Origin: Iodobacter sp.
Lineage (GTDB): Bacteria; Pseudomonadota; Gammaproteobacteria; Burkholderiales; Chitinibacteraceae
DNA: 42,498 nucleotides
Direction of reading: 5' to 3'
NCBI RefSeq assembly: GCF_025352645.1
Contig: NZ_JANXSO010000106.1
Coordinates: 1-42,498, forward strand
Shown: positions 17,100 through 25,375 of the stretch, in pieces
Numbering within the stretch: the first letter of the stretch is position 1
How the letters are laid out: the number at the start of each line of letters is the position of its first letter
Position numbers and translations under genes: made by a program
The notes under the pieces: generated by a model
The model's input: the letters and a program-made list of their open reading frames with translations, nothing else
Databases searched by the model: none
What the model was told of the DNA's origin: nothing

Positions 17100-17118
17100 T
17101 GTCGTTCAAGGCTTCACA
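17100..17118 (+). promoter_or_regulatory. Putative Ogr-type late promoter site (P_F)
   Basis: TGT (17100-17102), 13 bases, ACA (17116-17118), within TTTGT...ACAA, upstream of FI, where P2 has late promoter F. A start 55 bp from its centre would be near 17164, 23 bp before the FI start codon. It is one of three equally spaced copies in the late region. Confidence 0.6.
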
Positions 17119-17186
17119 ATCCCCAGTGAAAGCCAAATAAAACAGAATCGCCCATCATGGTTCGGTCAATTCAAACCGAGGAAATC

Positions 17187-18362
17187 ATGGGCGATAAATT
17201 CAATCATGGTGTGCGCGTCATCGAAGTTAACGAAGGCACGCGCACCATTCAAACCATTAGCACCGCTGTTATTGGTGCGGTCTGCACGGCATCCGATGCA
17301 GACAAAGACTTCTTCCCGCTCAATCAAGCAGTACTGATTACCAACGTACAAAAAGCCATTGGTAAAGCCGGAACCAAAGGCACACTGCTACGCACCTTAC
17401 GCGCCATCTCTAAACAAACCAGCCCGATTATTGTGATGGTACGGGTAGAAGAAGGCGTAGACGAAAAAGAAACCGAGAAAAACATCATCGGCGGCACCGA
17501 CGAACAGGGCCGCTTCACTGGCTTGCAAGCGTTGCTATCAGCTAACAGCACGGTCCACGTTAAGCCGCGCATCTTAGGCGTACCAGGCTACGACACTTTG
17601 CTGGTGGCCAACGAGCTGGCAACGATCTGCCAGAAGCTACGCGCCTTCGCCTATATCAGCGCCCGAGGCTGCAATAGCCTAGCAACCGCCCTTGAGTATC
17701 GAGAAAACTTTGGCCAGCGCGAGTTGATGCTGATCTGGCCAGACTTTAGCAATCCCAACTTTGACGGCAAAGGCGATCAAGGCTTAGATCTGGCGGTGGC
17801 CTACGCGATGGGCTTACGCGCCAAGATCGACAAAGAAACCGGCTGGCACAAAACCCTTTCTAATGTGGTGATTAACGGCGTAACCGGCTTAAGCCAAGAC
17901 GTGTTCTGGGACTTGCAAGACCCTGATACCGATGCAGGCTTACTGAACGCTGCCGACGTCACCACGCTGGTTCGCTCCAAAGGCTTTATTTTTTGGGGAA
18001 GCCACACCCTCAGCGCCGACCCACTGTTCAAGTTTGAAAGCTACACCCGCACCGCGCAAGTGCTGGCCGACACGATGGCCGAGGCGCATATGTGGGCGGT
18101 TGATAAGCCGATGACGCCTAGCCTTGCTAAGGATATTTTGGCAGGACTCAACGCCAAAGGCCGCGCCTTAGTGTCTGGCGGTTATTTGATGGGCTTCAAT
18201 GCCTGGCTAGATAGTGACGCCAACGATAAGGAAGCACTTAAGGCGGGCAAGTTGACGATTGATTACGACTACACCCCGATGCCACCGCTGGAAGACCTCA
18301 CCTTTATCCAGCGCATTACCGACAAATACCTTATGGACTTTGCCGCCAACGTAGGCCGCTAA
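17187..18362 (+). CDS. FI: Tail sheath protein (P2 gpFI family)
   Basis: 391 residues from the ATG at 17187, which follows GAGGAAATC; the frame is open to 17157 but MGDKFNHGVRVIEVNEGTRT is the conserved start. P2 gpFI is 396. It forms the contractile sheath. Typical pieces: IQTISTAVIGAVCTASDADK (about 24-43), VRVEEGVDEKETEKNIIGG, YISARGCNSLATALEYRENF (about 156-175), and the C-terminal DYDYTPMPPLEDLTFIQRIT. It begins a new transcription unit behind the putative F promoter. Confidence 0.96.
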   Translation: MGDKFNHGVRVIEVNEGTRTIQTISTAVIGAVCTASDADKDFFPLNQAVLITNVQKAIGKAGTKGTLLRTLRAISKQTSPIIVMVRVEEGVDEKETEKNIIGGTDEQGRFTGLQALLSANSTVHVKPRILGVPGYDTLLVANELATICQKLRAFAYISARGCNSLATALEYRENFGQRELMLIWPDFSNPNFDGKGDQGLDLAVAYAMGLRAKIDKETGWHKTLSNVVINGVTGLSQDVFWDLQDPDTDAGLLNAADVTTLVRSKGFIFWGSHTLSADPLFKFESYTRTAQVLADTMAEAHMWAVDKPMTPSLAKDILAGLNAKGRALVSGGYLMGFNAWLDSDANDKEALKAGKLTIDYDYTPMPPLEDLTFIQRITDKYLMDFAANVGR

Positions 18363-18374
18363 AGGGAGAACAGC

Positions 18375-18884
18375 ATGGCATTACCACGTAAGTTAAAACT
18401 GTTTAATTTATTTCTCAATGGCGAAAACTTTGTTGGGCAAGTAACCGAAGTCACCCTGCCCAAGCTCAGCCGCAAGATGGAAGAGTACCGAGGCGGCGGC
18501 ATGAACGGCACGGTCGATATTGATCTGGGTATGGAAAAACTCGAAATGGAGTTCACTTGCGGCGGCATGATGCGCGAGATTCTGCTCAGCTTTGGCGCGG
18601 CCACCCACGACGCCGAGCTGCTGCGCTTTGCCGGTGCTTACCAGCGGGAAGAGTCGGAAGAAGTGGACGCGGTGGAAGTCACCGTGCGCGGTCGTCACAA
18701 AGAAATTGATATGGGCGGCGCAAAGCCTGGCGACGATACCGAGTTCAAAGTCTCCAGCTCACTCAGCTATTACAAATTCGAAATGAATGGCGAAACGCTG
18801 ATTGAAATTGATGTGGTCAACATGATTGAAAACATCGGCAGCACGGATCGTCTCGCCAAATTCCGCGCCGCTATTGGCCTGTAA
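18375..18884 (+). CDS. FII: Major tail tube protein (P2 gpFII family)
   Basis: 169 residues (P2 gpFII is 172). It forms the inner tube. Family text: MALPRKLKLFNLFLNGENFV at the start, GQVTEVTLPKLSRKMEEYRG (about 21-40), GGGMNGTVDIDLGMEKLEME, and the C-terminal EIDVVNMIENIGSTDRLAKF. The start ATG follows AAAGGGAGAACAGC. It is followed by a 241-bp spacer before E. Confidence 0.96.
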   Translation: MALPRKLKLFNLFLNGENFVGQVTEVTLPKLSRKMEEYRGGGMNGTVDIDLGMEKLEMEFTCGGMMREILLSFGAATHDAELLRFAGAYQREESEEVDAVEVTVRGRHKEIDMGGAKPGDDTEFKVSSSLSYYKFEMNGETLIEIDVVNMIENIGSTDRLAKFRAAIGL

Positions 18885-19125
18885 ACCTAGGAAAGAGGCT
18901 ATGAAAGCAAGTGACCCACTCAATAAAGCGGGGGCAAAAGAAAGCGTGCTGATTGTCTTTTTTAGAGGAAGCACATGCTGGCTCGTTTTATCAAAAACAG
19001 ATCTTGTAACTTATCGCTTCTCCACGCTAAGCGCTTACTTAACGGATCAACTCAGCAAAACAGCAAAGCGGCTATTTAGCGGCTTGCAATCAAAAATCAA
19101 CACCCTAATCAACAGGATTAAAACT

Positions 19126-19446
19126 ATGAAAACCCCAGAAAACAAAATCATCGAAGCCCCAGAAAACACCGTCGAGCTAGACACCCCCATTACGCGTGGC
19201 AACCAAACCATCAGCGCCATTACTTTACGCAAACCCAAGGCCGGTGAGTTGCGCGGCGTGAAGCTGGGCGAGCTATTGCAGATGGATGTAGAAACACTGG
19301 CCAAGGTATTACCGCGCATTAGTTCCCCTATTCTGACCACGCAAGACGTCAACAACCTAGACCCCGCCGACCTCTTGCAACTGGCTGGGGTAGCCGCTGG
19401 TTTTTTATTGCAGAAGGCCAACAAACCGGATTACCCGCTTGCGTAA
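19126..19446 (+). CDS. E: Tail assembly protein E (P2 gpE family)
   Basis: 106 residues from the ATG at 19126 (MKTPENKIIEAPENTVELDT); P2 gpE is 91. It acts with the E+E' frameshift product as tape-measure chaperone, like lambda gpG/gpGT. Family text: ITLRKPKAGELRGVKLGELL (about 31-50), LPRISSPILTTQDVNNLDPA (about 65-84) and LAGVAAGFLLQ. The frame is open upstream to an ATG at 18901 with AGGAAAGAGG before it, which would add 75 residues unlike any gpE I know. I prefer the shorter start but cannot exclude the longer one. A slippery heptamer lies at 19401-19407 near its end. Confidence 0.88.
   Translation: MKTPENKIIEAPENTVELDTPITRGNQTISAITLRKPKAGELRGVKLGELLQMDVETLAKVLPRISSPILTTQDVNNLDPADLLQLAGVAAGFLLQKANKPDYPLA
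19401..19407 (+). other. -1 ribosomal frameshift heptamer (E to E')
   Basis: T TTT TTA in the X XXY YYZ arrangement relative to the E reading frame (zero-frame codons TTT at 19402 and TTA at 19405). Slipping back one base enters a frame open to the TGA at 19569-19571 that encodes the GpE' domain. P2 is known to make E+E' by -1 frameshifting in the same place. Confidence 0.82.
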
Positions 19447-19454
19447 ATGATGCA

Positions 19455-19571
19455 ATGGCCGATATCGCTATGGTGTTCCACTGGCCGCCTTCGGCGATGG
19501 ACAGCATGGAGGTATCGGAATTAATAGAATGGCGTGAAGCCGCAAGAAAAAGACAAAGCCCAGATTCATGA
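19455..19571 (+). CDS. E': GpE' extension (P2 E' family)
   Basis: The frame reached by the -1 shift encodes IAEGQQTGLPACVNDAMADI, then the conserved block MVFHWPPSAMDSMEVSELIE followed by WREAARKR. That is the short GpE' domain of P2-like phages. The coordinates mark the 38-residue stretch from the internal ATG at 19455, but the expected product is the fusion E+E' reading from 19126 through the heptamer. By analogy with lambda gpGT, the fusion recruits tail tube subunits to the tape measure. The stop overlaps the methyltransferase ATG (ATGA). Confidence 0.85.
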   Translation: MADIAMVFHWPPSAMDSMEVSELIEWREAARKRQSPDS

Positions 19572-20290
19572 TTAAAAATAAATTACACGCCGGAGACTGC
19601 CTGCCCTTCCTAGAGGGCTTGCCTGCCTTATCCATTGACGCACTGATGACCGACCCGCCTTACGCCTCAGGCGGCCTACATATCGGCTCTAAAAACCGCA
19701 GCACAAGCGAGAAATACCAAAACAGCACCAGCAAGCGAAAGTACCCCGACTTCACCGGCGATCACCGCGACCAACGCGCCCACCTGCGCTGGATGACGCT
19801 TTGGCTGACTGAATGCCTGCGCGTCATGAAAGACGGCGCGCCCATTTGCTTATTTACCGACTGGCGACAATTGCCGCTGACTACCGATGCGCTACAGGTG
19901 GCGGGCTTCACTTGGCGTGGCATTGCGGTTTGGGACAAAGGCGAAGGCGTGCGGCCAGTGATGGGCCGATATCGCAATCAAGCCGAATACATCGTCTGGG
20001 GTAGCAAAGGCGATATGCCGCTGGCCCGCGATGTGGGGGTTTTGCGCGGTGTTTATAAGGAAGTCGTCAAGCAAAAAGACAAGTTCCATATCACCGGCAA
20101 GCCCACCGACTTAATGCGCGGTCTGATTAAGATCTGCGCGCCAGGTGGGGTCATTCTTGATCCTTTTGCCGGATCAGGCTCCACCCTGCTTGCGGCGCAA
20201 TTGGAAGGCTACGACTGGCTGGGCTGTGAGTTAAGCGAGGAATACAAAAATATTGCCTTGGAACGCTTAGCACAACTGAAGGAGCACTAA
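19568..20290 (+). CDS. DNA N6-adenine/N4-cytosine methyltransferase inserted in tail cluster
   Basis: 240 residues. SAM-dependent DNA methyltransferase: the catalytic motif DPPY (TDPPYASGG, about 29-37) comes first and the SAM-binding motif FAGSGS (about 201-206, in ILDPFAGSGSTLLAAQLEGY) last, the beta-class order. The C-terminus WLGCELSEEYKNIALERL is typical. No restriction endonuclease lies beside it, so it is an orphan enzyme. It probably protects phage DNA from host restriction or marks the lysogen's genome. It overlaps E' by 4 bp and T by 1 bp, so it is expressed as a late gene, unlike most modification genes. In P2, E' is followed directly by T. Confidence 0.9.
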   Translation: MIKNKLHAGDCLPFLEGLPALSIDALMTDPPYASGGLHIGSKNRSTSEKYQNSTSKRKYPDFTGDHRDQRAHLRWMTLWLTECLRVMKDGAPICLFTDWRQLPLTTDALQVAGFTWRGIAVWDKGEGVRPVMGRYRNQAEYIVWGSKGDMPLARDVGVLRGVYKEVVKQKDKFHITGKPTDLMRGLIKICAPGGVILDPFAGSGSTLLAAQLEGYDWLGCELSEEYKNIALERLAQLKEH

Positions 20291-23200
20291 TGAGCGCGGC
20301 GCGAAATTTACGACTAGAAGTGGTTTTAAAAGCGATTGATAAATTCACCGCGCCGTTTAAAGGGGTACTGAATCAAAGCAAGGCGGTATCAAAGCAAGTC
20401 AGCGCACTAAAAAACAAAATGAAAGAGCTAGATAAAACCCAATCCAGCATTAAATCTTTCAGACAATTATCCACAGATATGACACAGGCCTCCGGCAAGA
20501 TGAAGGCCGCGCAAGAACGCGCCACCCTGCTGGGGGCCAGTCTCGCCGCAACGGAAAAACCCACTAAAAAAATGCGGGCCGAATTTGAGCGGGCAAAAAA
20601 AGAAGCCGCCCAATTAGCCGAAAAACACACTCAGCTGATTACCAAGCAGCAACAGCTTGGCACCGCGTTACGTGTCGCAGGGGTGCCGATGGAGCGCCTT
20701 TCACAACATCAGCGTGAACTAAGACGAGATGCAGTCAGCACAACAGCGGCCCTACAAAGAGAACAGCTACAGCTTGAACGCTTAGGCAAGCAATCTCAGC
20801 GTATGCATGCCGCCAAAGCATCCTACGAAAAAGGCATGAATGTACGTAATCAAATGGCGGGGGCCGGTGCCGGTATGGCCGCAGCGGGTGGCGGTGCTTT
20901 ATATGGCATGAGTAAGGTATTAGGTGTCGGTATGGATTTTGACGCCCAAATGTCACGCGTGCAGGCACTGACACGGCAAGATAAGAATTCACCAGAGCAA
21001 AAAGCCTTGCGCCAGCAAGCACGCCAATTAGGTGCAGACACTCAGTTTACGGCGACAGAAGCGGCACAAGGCCAAGGCTATTTAGCGATGGCGGGTTTTA
21101 AAGCAAAAGACATTCAAGCCGCCATGCCCAGTGTTTTAGATATGGCACTGGCAGGCGGAACGGATCTAGGCCGCACCTCGGATATTGCCTCCGACATTAT
21201 GAGCGGCTTTAAAATCAAGTCCTCAGAGATGCAGCGGGTAGCCGACGTCTTAACCCTGACCTTCACGACTTCAAACACCAACTTGGAGATGCTGGGTGAA
21301 ACCATGAAGTACGTAGGGCCGGTCGCCACAAAGGCCGGTATGGGGCTGGAAGAAACGGCGGCTATGGCGGGGCTTTTGGGTAATGTGGGGATTAAAGCCA
21401 GCCAAGCAGGAACCACACTGCGTGCCATGTTGCTTAGAATTTCAGCGCCAACCCGTAAAGCGGCTGAAACGATGAAAGCGCTGAATGTGCAGTACAAAGA
21501 TGCAAAGGGCAATGTACGGCCTATTCCACGCCTTTTAAAAGAGGTTGCAGAAGCCACCAAAAAAATGGGGACGGCTGACCAGCTATCCATTTTAAAAGAG
21601 GTCTTTGGGGCCGAAGCGGCCACAGGCGTATCCGAACTTATCGAGAATCAAGGCATCGGTGCGCTTGACGACTACATCAAAGTTTTAGAAAACGCGAAGG
21701 GCACAGCGGCGAAGGTCGCCGAAATCATGGCAGACAATGCCCATGGCGATGTAAAGAAATTAAGTTCGGCATGGGAAGACCTGAATATTCAGCTTTATGA
21801 AACAAACGACGGCCCTTTGCGTGGCGTCATCCAAAGCATTACCGAGGTGATTGGCAAGGTTAAAAAATGGACGCAAGAAAACCCAGCGTTAACCGAGAAG
21901 CTAGTCAGGCTGTTTGCCATTATTTCGGCAGCATTACTCATTATGGGCGGCTTCACCTTAGCTATGGCTGCCGCGTTGGGGCCGATGGTGATGATGCGCT
22001 ATGGGCTTAGCTTACTGAATATCAAAATGGGATTAGGCACAAAATTAGTCAAAGCCGCCACCCTAAGCTATGGAAAATTAAGTGCCACCTTAAAAGCACT
22101 GAATCAGACCAGCCCCAAGGCCATATTCCAGTCTATGACCGGATCGATGGGCCGAGCCAATAACGCAGTAAAAGGATATACCGCCTCCATTTGGCGGGCC
22201 ATCCGCGCACAAGGTGCCATGGCGGCCAGTAAGGCCACAGGGGCCATGCAATACGCACGGACTGCCGGTCTAGGTGGAATGACGAAGGACGCGGCAAAGG
22301 GTGGGGCTAACCTTGCCGTGAAAGGGGGAAAAGGCTTACTTAATGGGGGGATAGGTCTAATCAAACTCCCCATTAAAGCCGTCATGCAATTTGGTCGGAC
22401 ATTGGCTTTTGTAGGCCGCTTGGCACTCACCAACCCTATCGGCTTAGTCCTGACAGGCATTGCCTTAGCAGCGCTGCTCATTTACAAATATTGGGAACCC
22501 ATCAAAGCCTTCTTTACCGGCCTATGGCAAGGATTTACAGAAGGAATCGCCCCATTAAAAGCCATCTTTGTGCAAACTTTTACGCCATTAATGGCCGCAT
22601 TACAGCCACTTATGCCGGTATGGGATTGGATCGTCGGCGCTTTTAAAATAGCCTGGGAATGGGTAAGTAAACTCTTTGCCCCGATTCAATCCACTAAGGA
22701 AAGTTTAGAGGGTGCGACTCAGAGCGGTAGCGGCTTTGGTCAATTCCTCGCCCATCTTGTTGTGATTGTCGCAGAAGTGCTGGCCGCTTTTGTTAGCTTG
22801 CCCATTAAAATTATCTCTATTGGGGTGCAAATTGTTGAAGGCTTATGGCAAGGCATTGCCAGTAAATGGGACTGGCTAAAAGGCAAGTTCTACGAGCTGG
22901 CCAAGATGCTGCCCGAGCCGGTACAAAAGGCGCTTGATATCCACTCCCCTTCCCGCGTCTTTGCCCAGATTGGGCGGCATACCGTCGCGGGTTTGGATCA
23001 AGGCTTAACGGATGGCAAAGATGCGCCACTGGCCACCATAAAGAACATCACCAACCAAATTATTAACGCGGCCAGCGGCCTGATGATTGGCGGGGCCAGC
23101 CTTGGCGCAATGGCCGGTGTCACCATCGATACACGCCCGCCCATTGCCAGCACCGCCCCCGCAAACAATGCAGCTTCAGCCCCTATATTCCAAATCACGA

Positions 23201-23319
23201 TCAACGCCGCGCCAGGCATGAACGAGCAGGCACTGGCAAAACTGGTCGCACAAGAAATCGCCAAGGCCGAACGCCAGAAGCAGGTGCGTAGCCGTTCACG
23301 CTTAGGAGATAGCGACTAA
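20290..23319 (+). CDS. T: Tail tape measure protein (P2 gpT family)
   Basis: 1009 residues (P2 gpT is 815, implying a longer tail if length scales as usual). The N-terminal 170 residues are coiled coil. The conserved TMP domain follows (GVGMDFDAQMSRVQALTRQD, about 216-235, with LRQQARQLGADTQFTATEAA and MAGFKAKDIQAAMPSVLDMA). Hydrophobic segments occur at about 538-570 and 720-735. A C-terminal VQKALDIHSPSRVFAQIGRH motif (about 876-895) is typical of tape measures. It sets tail length and exits first into the target envelope. Unusually preceded by the methyltransferase. Confidence 0.95.
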   Translation: MSAARNLRLEVVLKAIDKFTAPFKGVLNQSKAVSKQVSALKNKMKELDKTQSSIKSFRQLSTDMTQASGKMKAAQERATLLGASLAATEKPTKKMRAEFERAKKEAAQLAEKHTQLITKQQQLGTALRVAGVPMERLSQHQRELRRDAVSTTAALQREQLQLERLGKQSQRMHAAKASYEKGMNVRNQMAGAGAGMAAAGGGALYGMSKVLGVGMDFDAQMSRVQALTRQDKNSPEQKALRQQARQLGADTQFTATEAAQGQGYLAMAGFKAKDIQAAMPSVLDMALAGGTDLGRTSDIASDIMSGFKIKSSEMQRVADVLTLTFTTSNTNLEMLGETMKYVGPVATKAGMGLEETAAMAGLLGNVGIKASQAGTTLRAMLLRISAPTRKAAETMKALNVQYKDAKGNVRPIPRLLKEVAEATKKMGTADQLSILKEVFGAEAATGVSELIENQGIGALDDYIKVLENAKGTAAKVAEIMADNAHGDVKKLSSAWEDLNIQLYETNDGPLRGVIQSITEVIGKVKKWTQENPALTEKLVRLFAIISAALLIMGGFTLAMAAALGPMVMMRYGLSLLNIKMGLGTKLVKAATLSYGKLSATLKALNQTSPKAIFQSMTGSMGRANNAVKGYTASIWRAIRAQGAMAASKATGAMQYARTAGLGGMTKDAAKGGANLAVKGGKGLLNGGIGLIKLPIKAVMQFGRTLAFVGRLALTNPIGLVLTGIALAALLIYKYWEPIKAFFTGLWQGFTEGIAPLKAIFVQTFTPLMAALQPLMPVWDWIVGAFKIAWEWVSKLFAPIQSTKESLEGATQSGSGFGQFLAHLVVIVAEVLAAFVSLPIKIISIGVQIVEGLWQGIASKWDWLKGKFYELAKMLPEPVQKALDIHSPSRVFAQIGRHTVAGLDQGLTDGKDAPLATIKNITNQIINAASGLMIGGASLGAMAGVTIDTRPPIASTAPANNAASAPIFQITINAAPGMNEQALAKLVAQEIAKAERQKQVRSRSRLGDSD

Positions 23320-23729
23320 TGATGATGGTCTTAGGCATGTTTGTTTTTGAGCTATCCAGCGCACCTTACCAAACATTGGAGCAGTCCAAATCATGGCGGC
23401 ACGCCAGCCAAACACGGATCGGCATCGGCCCTGCTAATCAGTTTTTAGGGCCAGATACGGAAACAATCGCACTGAGCGGCGTGTTGTATGAAGAACTGAA
23501 CGCAGGCGAGGTTTCTTTGCTCGCGCTGGACGATATGGCCGACACAGGGGAGAAATATTTTTTAATTGAAGGCACCGGCTGGATTTATGGCGAGTACGTC
23601 ATCGAATCCATCAAGACCACCCGCACCTTGTTTTACAAAAACGGCTCAGCCCGCAAGATTGAATTTAACTTAGCCCTTAAGCGGATCACGTCCGACCCAC
23701 TCGAAACCATCATGGGCCTATTGCAATGA
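23319..23729 (+). CDS. U: Tail protein U (P2 gpU family)
   Basis: 136 residues (P2 gpU is 159). The start overlaps the T stop (TAATG). The family segment MVLGMFVFELSSAPYQTLEQ is followed by SKSWRHASQTRIGIGPANQF (about 23-42), then the mid piece ALDDMADTGEKYFLIEGTGW. It is needed for tail assembly, probably at the tail terminus or baseplate hub. It overlaps D by 4 bp. Confidence 0.94.
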   Translation: MMMVLGMFVFELSSAPYQTLEQSKSWRHASQTRIGIGPANQFLGPDTETIALSGVLYEELNAGEVSLLALDDMADTGEKYFLIEGTGWIYGEYVIESIKTTRTLFYKNGSARKIEFNLALKRITSDPLETIMGLLQ

Positions 23730-24787
23730 ACGAAGGCCATCAATCCCCGCGGTTTAAAATCCTAGTGGGTAGCAAGGATATTTCTAAGCTGGTCAACGAT
23801 AGGCTGGTATCGGTTGGCCTGACCGACAATCGCGGCTTTGAAGCGGATCAGCTCGATATTACGCTGGACGATAGCGACGGCCTGCTGGATATTCCGCCAC
23901 GCGGTGCCATCGTCAGTGTGTCGCTGGGCTGGTCTGATAGTGGCTTAGTCGATAAGGGCCAATATACCGTCGATGAAGTCGAGCATAGCGGCGCACCGGA
24001 TCAGCTCACCATCCGCGCTCGCAGTGCTGATTTACGCGCTGGCTTATCCGTTAAAAAAGAGCGCTCCTGGCACCAAACCACCGTGGGCGCGATTGTTGAA
24101 ACCATCGCCAAGCAAAACAAAATCCTGCACCGGATCGGGCCAGACTTAGCCGGGCAAGCCATCCGCCACATCGATCAAACCAGCGAAAGCGACGCCAGCT
24201 TTTTAAGCCGCTTGGCTAAAATGTTTGACGCCATTGCCACAGTCAAAGATAACAGCCTGCTGTTTATGAAAGCAGGCCAAGCCACCACGGCCAGCGGCAA
24301 GCCCTTGGGTAAAGTGCTGATTACGCGCCAATCAGGGGATAGTCACCGGTTCGGCATTGCGGATCGAGGCGCATATAGCGGCGTAAAAGCCGCATGGCAA
24401 AACACCAAAACGGCCAAGAAAGAAACCACCACCGTAAAACGCAAACCCAGAAAGAAGAAAGCAGCAGGCCCAGGACAAGGCGAAGTGATCCAGGGCGCAG
24501 ACGATAATGTCAAAACCCTAAGACACGTTTACGCCAGCAAAACCAACGCCGAACGGGCCGCAAAAGCCGAATGGGAAAAACTGCAGCGCGGCGTGGCTCA
24601 GTTCTCAATCACCCTCGCCTATGGCCGCCCCGAACTCTTCCCCGAACTCCCCGCCAGCGTTTCAGGCTTTAAGCCCATTATCGATAAGCAAGACTGGATC
24701 ATCAGCCGCGCCGTGCACAGCCTAACCGATAGCGGCTATACCACGGCTTTAGAGCTGGAAGTGAAGGCTAGTGAGGTGGACGGGTAA
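23726..24787 (+). CDS. D: Baseplate hub protein D (P2 gpD, late control D family)
   Basis: 353 residues (P2 gpD is 387). Hub protein of the T4 gp27 type that holds the V spike; the historic name is late control gene D. Visible: QLDITLDDSDGLLDIPPRGA (about 41-60), then VSLGWSDSGLVDKGQYTVDE (about 65-84) and RSADLRAGLSVKKERSWHQT. The C-terminal SLTDSGYTTALELE is conserved. A Lys-rich linker (about 230-253) is a local insertion. It is the last structural gene. In P2 the next gene is ogr; here a toxin-antitoxin pair follows. Confidence 0.94.
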   Translation: MNEGHQSPRFKILVGSKDISKLVNDRLVSVGLTDNRGFEADQLDITLDDSDGLLDIPPRGAIVSVSLGWSDSGLVDKGQYTVDEVEHSGAPDQLTIRARSADLRAGLSVKKERSWHQTTVGAIVETIAKQNKILHRIGPDLAGQAIRHIDQTSESDASFLSRLAKMFDAIATVKDNSLLFMKAGQATTASGKPLGKVLITRQSGDSHRFGIADRGAYSGVKAAWQNTKTAKKETTTVKRKPRKKKAAGPGQGEVIQGADDNVKTLRHVYASKTNAERAAKAEWEKLQRGVAQFSITLAYGRPELFPELPASVSGFKPIIDKQDWIISRAVHSLTDSGYTTALELEVKASEVDG

Positions 24788-24816
24788 AAACCAAGCTGGA
24801 ACATAAGCCGAACATG

Positions 24817-24834
24817 TGCTATATGTGTATAGCA
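24817..24834. promoter_or_regulatory. Operator-like dyad of the toxin-antitoxin operon
   Basis: Perfect inverted repeat TGCTATA (24817-24823) / TATAGCA (24828-24834) with a 4-nt spacer, 21 bp before the antitoxin ATG. Ribbon-helix-helix antitoxins usually bind such dyads over their own promoter, so this is the likely autoregulatory site. Confidence 0.65.
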
Positions 24835-24854
24835 AACTCTAAAGGACGAAAGCG

Positions 24855-25079
24855 ATGTTAGCAATCAGACTACCTGCCGAGATAGAAAGCCGCTTAGATT
24901 TTTTAGCGAAGAGTACCGGCAGGACTAAAACATTTTACGCCAAAGAGGCCATTCTTCAGCATCTGGATGATTTAGAAGACCTCTATCTGGCCGAACAGCG
25001 CTTAATGGCTATCCGCTCTGGGCAAAGCAAAACATATAGCTTAGAAGAAGTGGAGCGCAACCTTGGCTTGGCTGATTAA
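24855..25079 (+). CDS. RelB-like ribbon-helix-helix antitoxin
   Basis: 74 residues. The N-terminal half (MLAIRLPAEIESRLDFLAKS, then TGRTKTFYAKEAI) is a ribbon-helix-helix DNA-binding domain, and the acidic C-terminal half should wrap the toxin. The start ATG has AAAGGAC upstream. It overlaps the toxin gene by 17 bp, giving coupled translation. It lies between the last tail gene and the lysogeny region as an added module, and could stabilise the prophage or block rival phages. Confidence 0.88.
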   Translation: MLAIRLPAEIESRLDFLAKSTGRTKTFYAKEAILQHLDDLEDLYLAEQRLMAIRSGQSKTYSLEEVERNLGLAD

Positions 25080-25332
25080 ACTGGATGAAGAAGCTCAGAA
25101 AGATCTAGCCAAACTAGATAAACAAGTAGCACGACGAATTACGGCTTTTTTACGGGAGCGGGTAGCAACGCTAGAAGATCCACGCAGCATAGGCGAAGCC
25201 TTAAAAGGCTCTAAGCTCGGTGAATTCTGGAAGTACCGCGTAGGGGATTACCGACTTATCAGCAGCATAGAAGATGGAGCCTTGCGCATCTTGGTTGTGA
25301 AAATAGGTAATCGACGTGAAGTGTACAAATAG
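25063..25332 (+). CDS. RelE/ParE-family toxin
   Basis: 89 residues from a TTG start overlapping the antitoxin. RelE-superfamily fold: basic helices (AQKDLAKLDKQVARRITAFL, about 11-30), SIGEALKGSKLGEFWKYRVG (about 42-61), then DYRLISSIEDGALRILVVKI and the closing GNRREVYK. RelE-type members cleave mRNA on the ribosome, ParE-type members poison gyrase. The KYRVGDYR and NRREVY residues favour the RelE side. A strong hairpin terminator follows 13 bp after the stop. Confidence 0.87.
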   Translation: MAWLIKLDEEAQKDLAKLDKQVARRITAFLRERVATLEDPRSIGEALKGSKLGEFWKYRVGDYRLISSIEDGALRILVVKIGNRREVYK

Positions 25333-25345
25333 CTTTAAATCAAAC

Positions 25346-25373
25346 AAAGCCCCTTTTCATAAAGGGGCTTTTT
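25346..25373. terminator. Bidirectional terminator after the toxin gene
   Basis: 11-bp stem AAAGCCCCTTT (25346-25356) / AAAGGGGCTTT (25361-25371), loop TCAT, with T-rich sequence after it on the plus strand. It lies between the toxin (plus) and the convergent gene at 25376 (minus) and can serve both. Confidence 0.88.
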
Positions 25374-25375
25374 AT

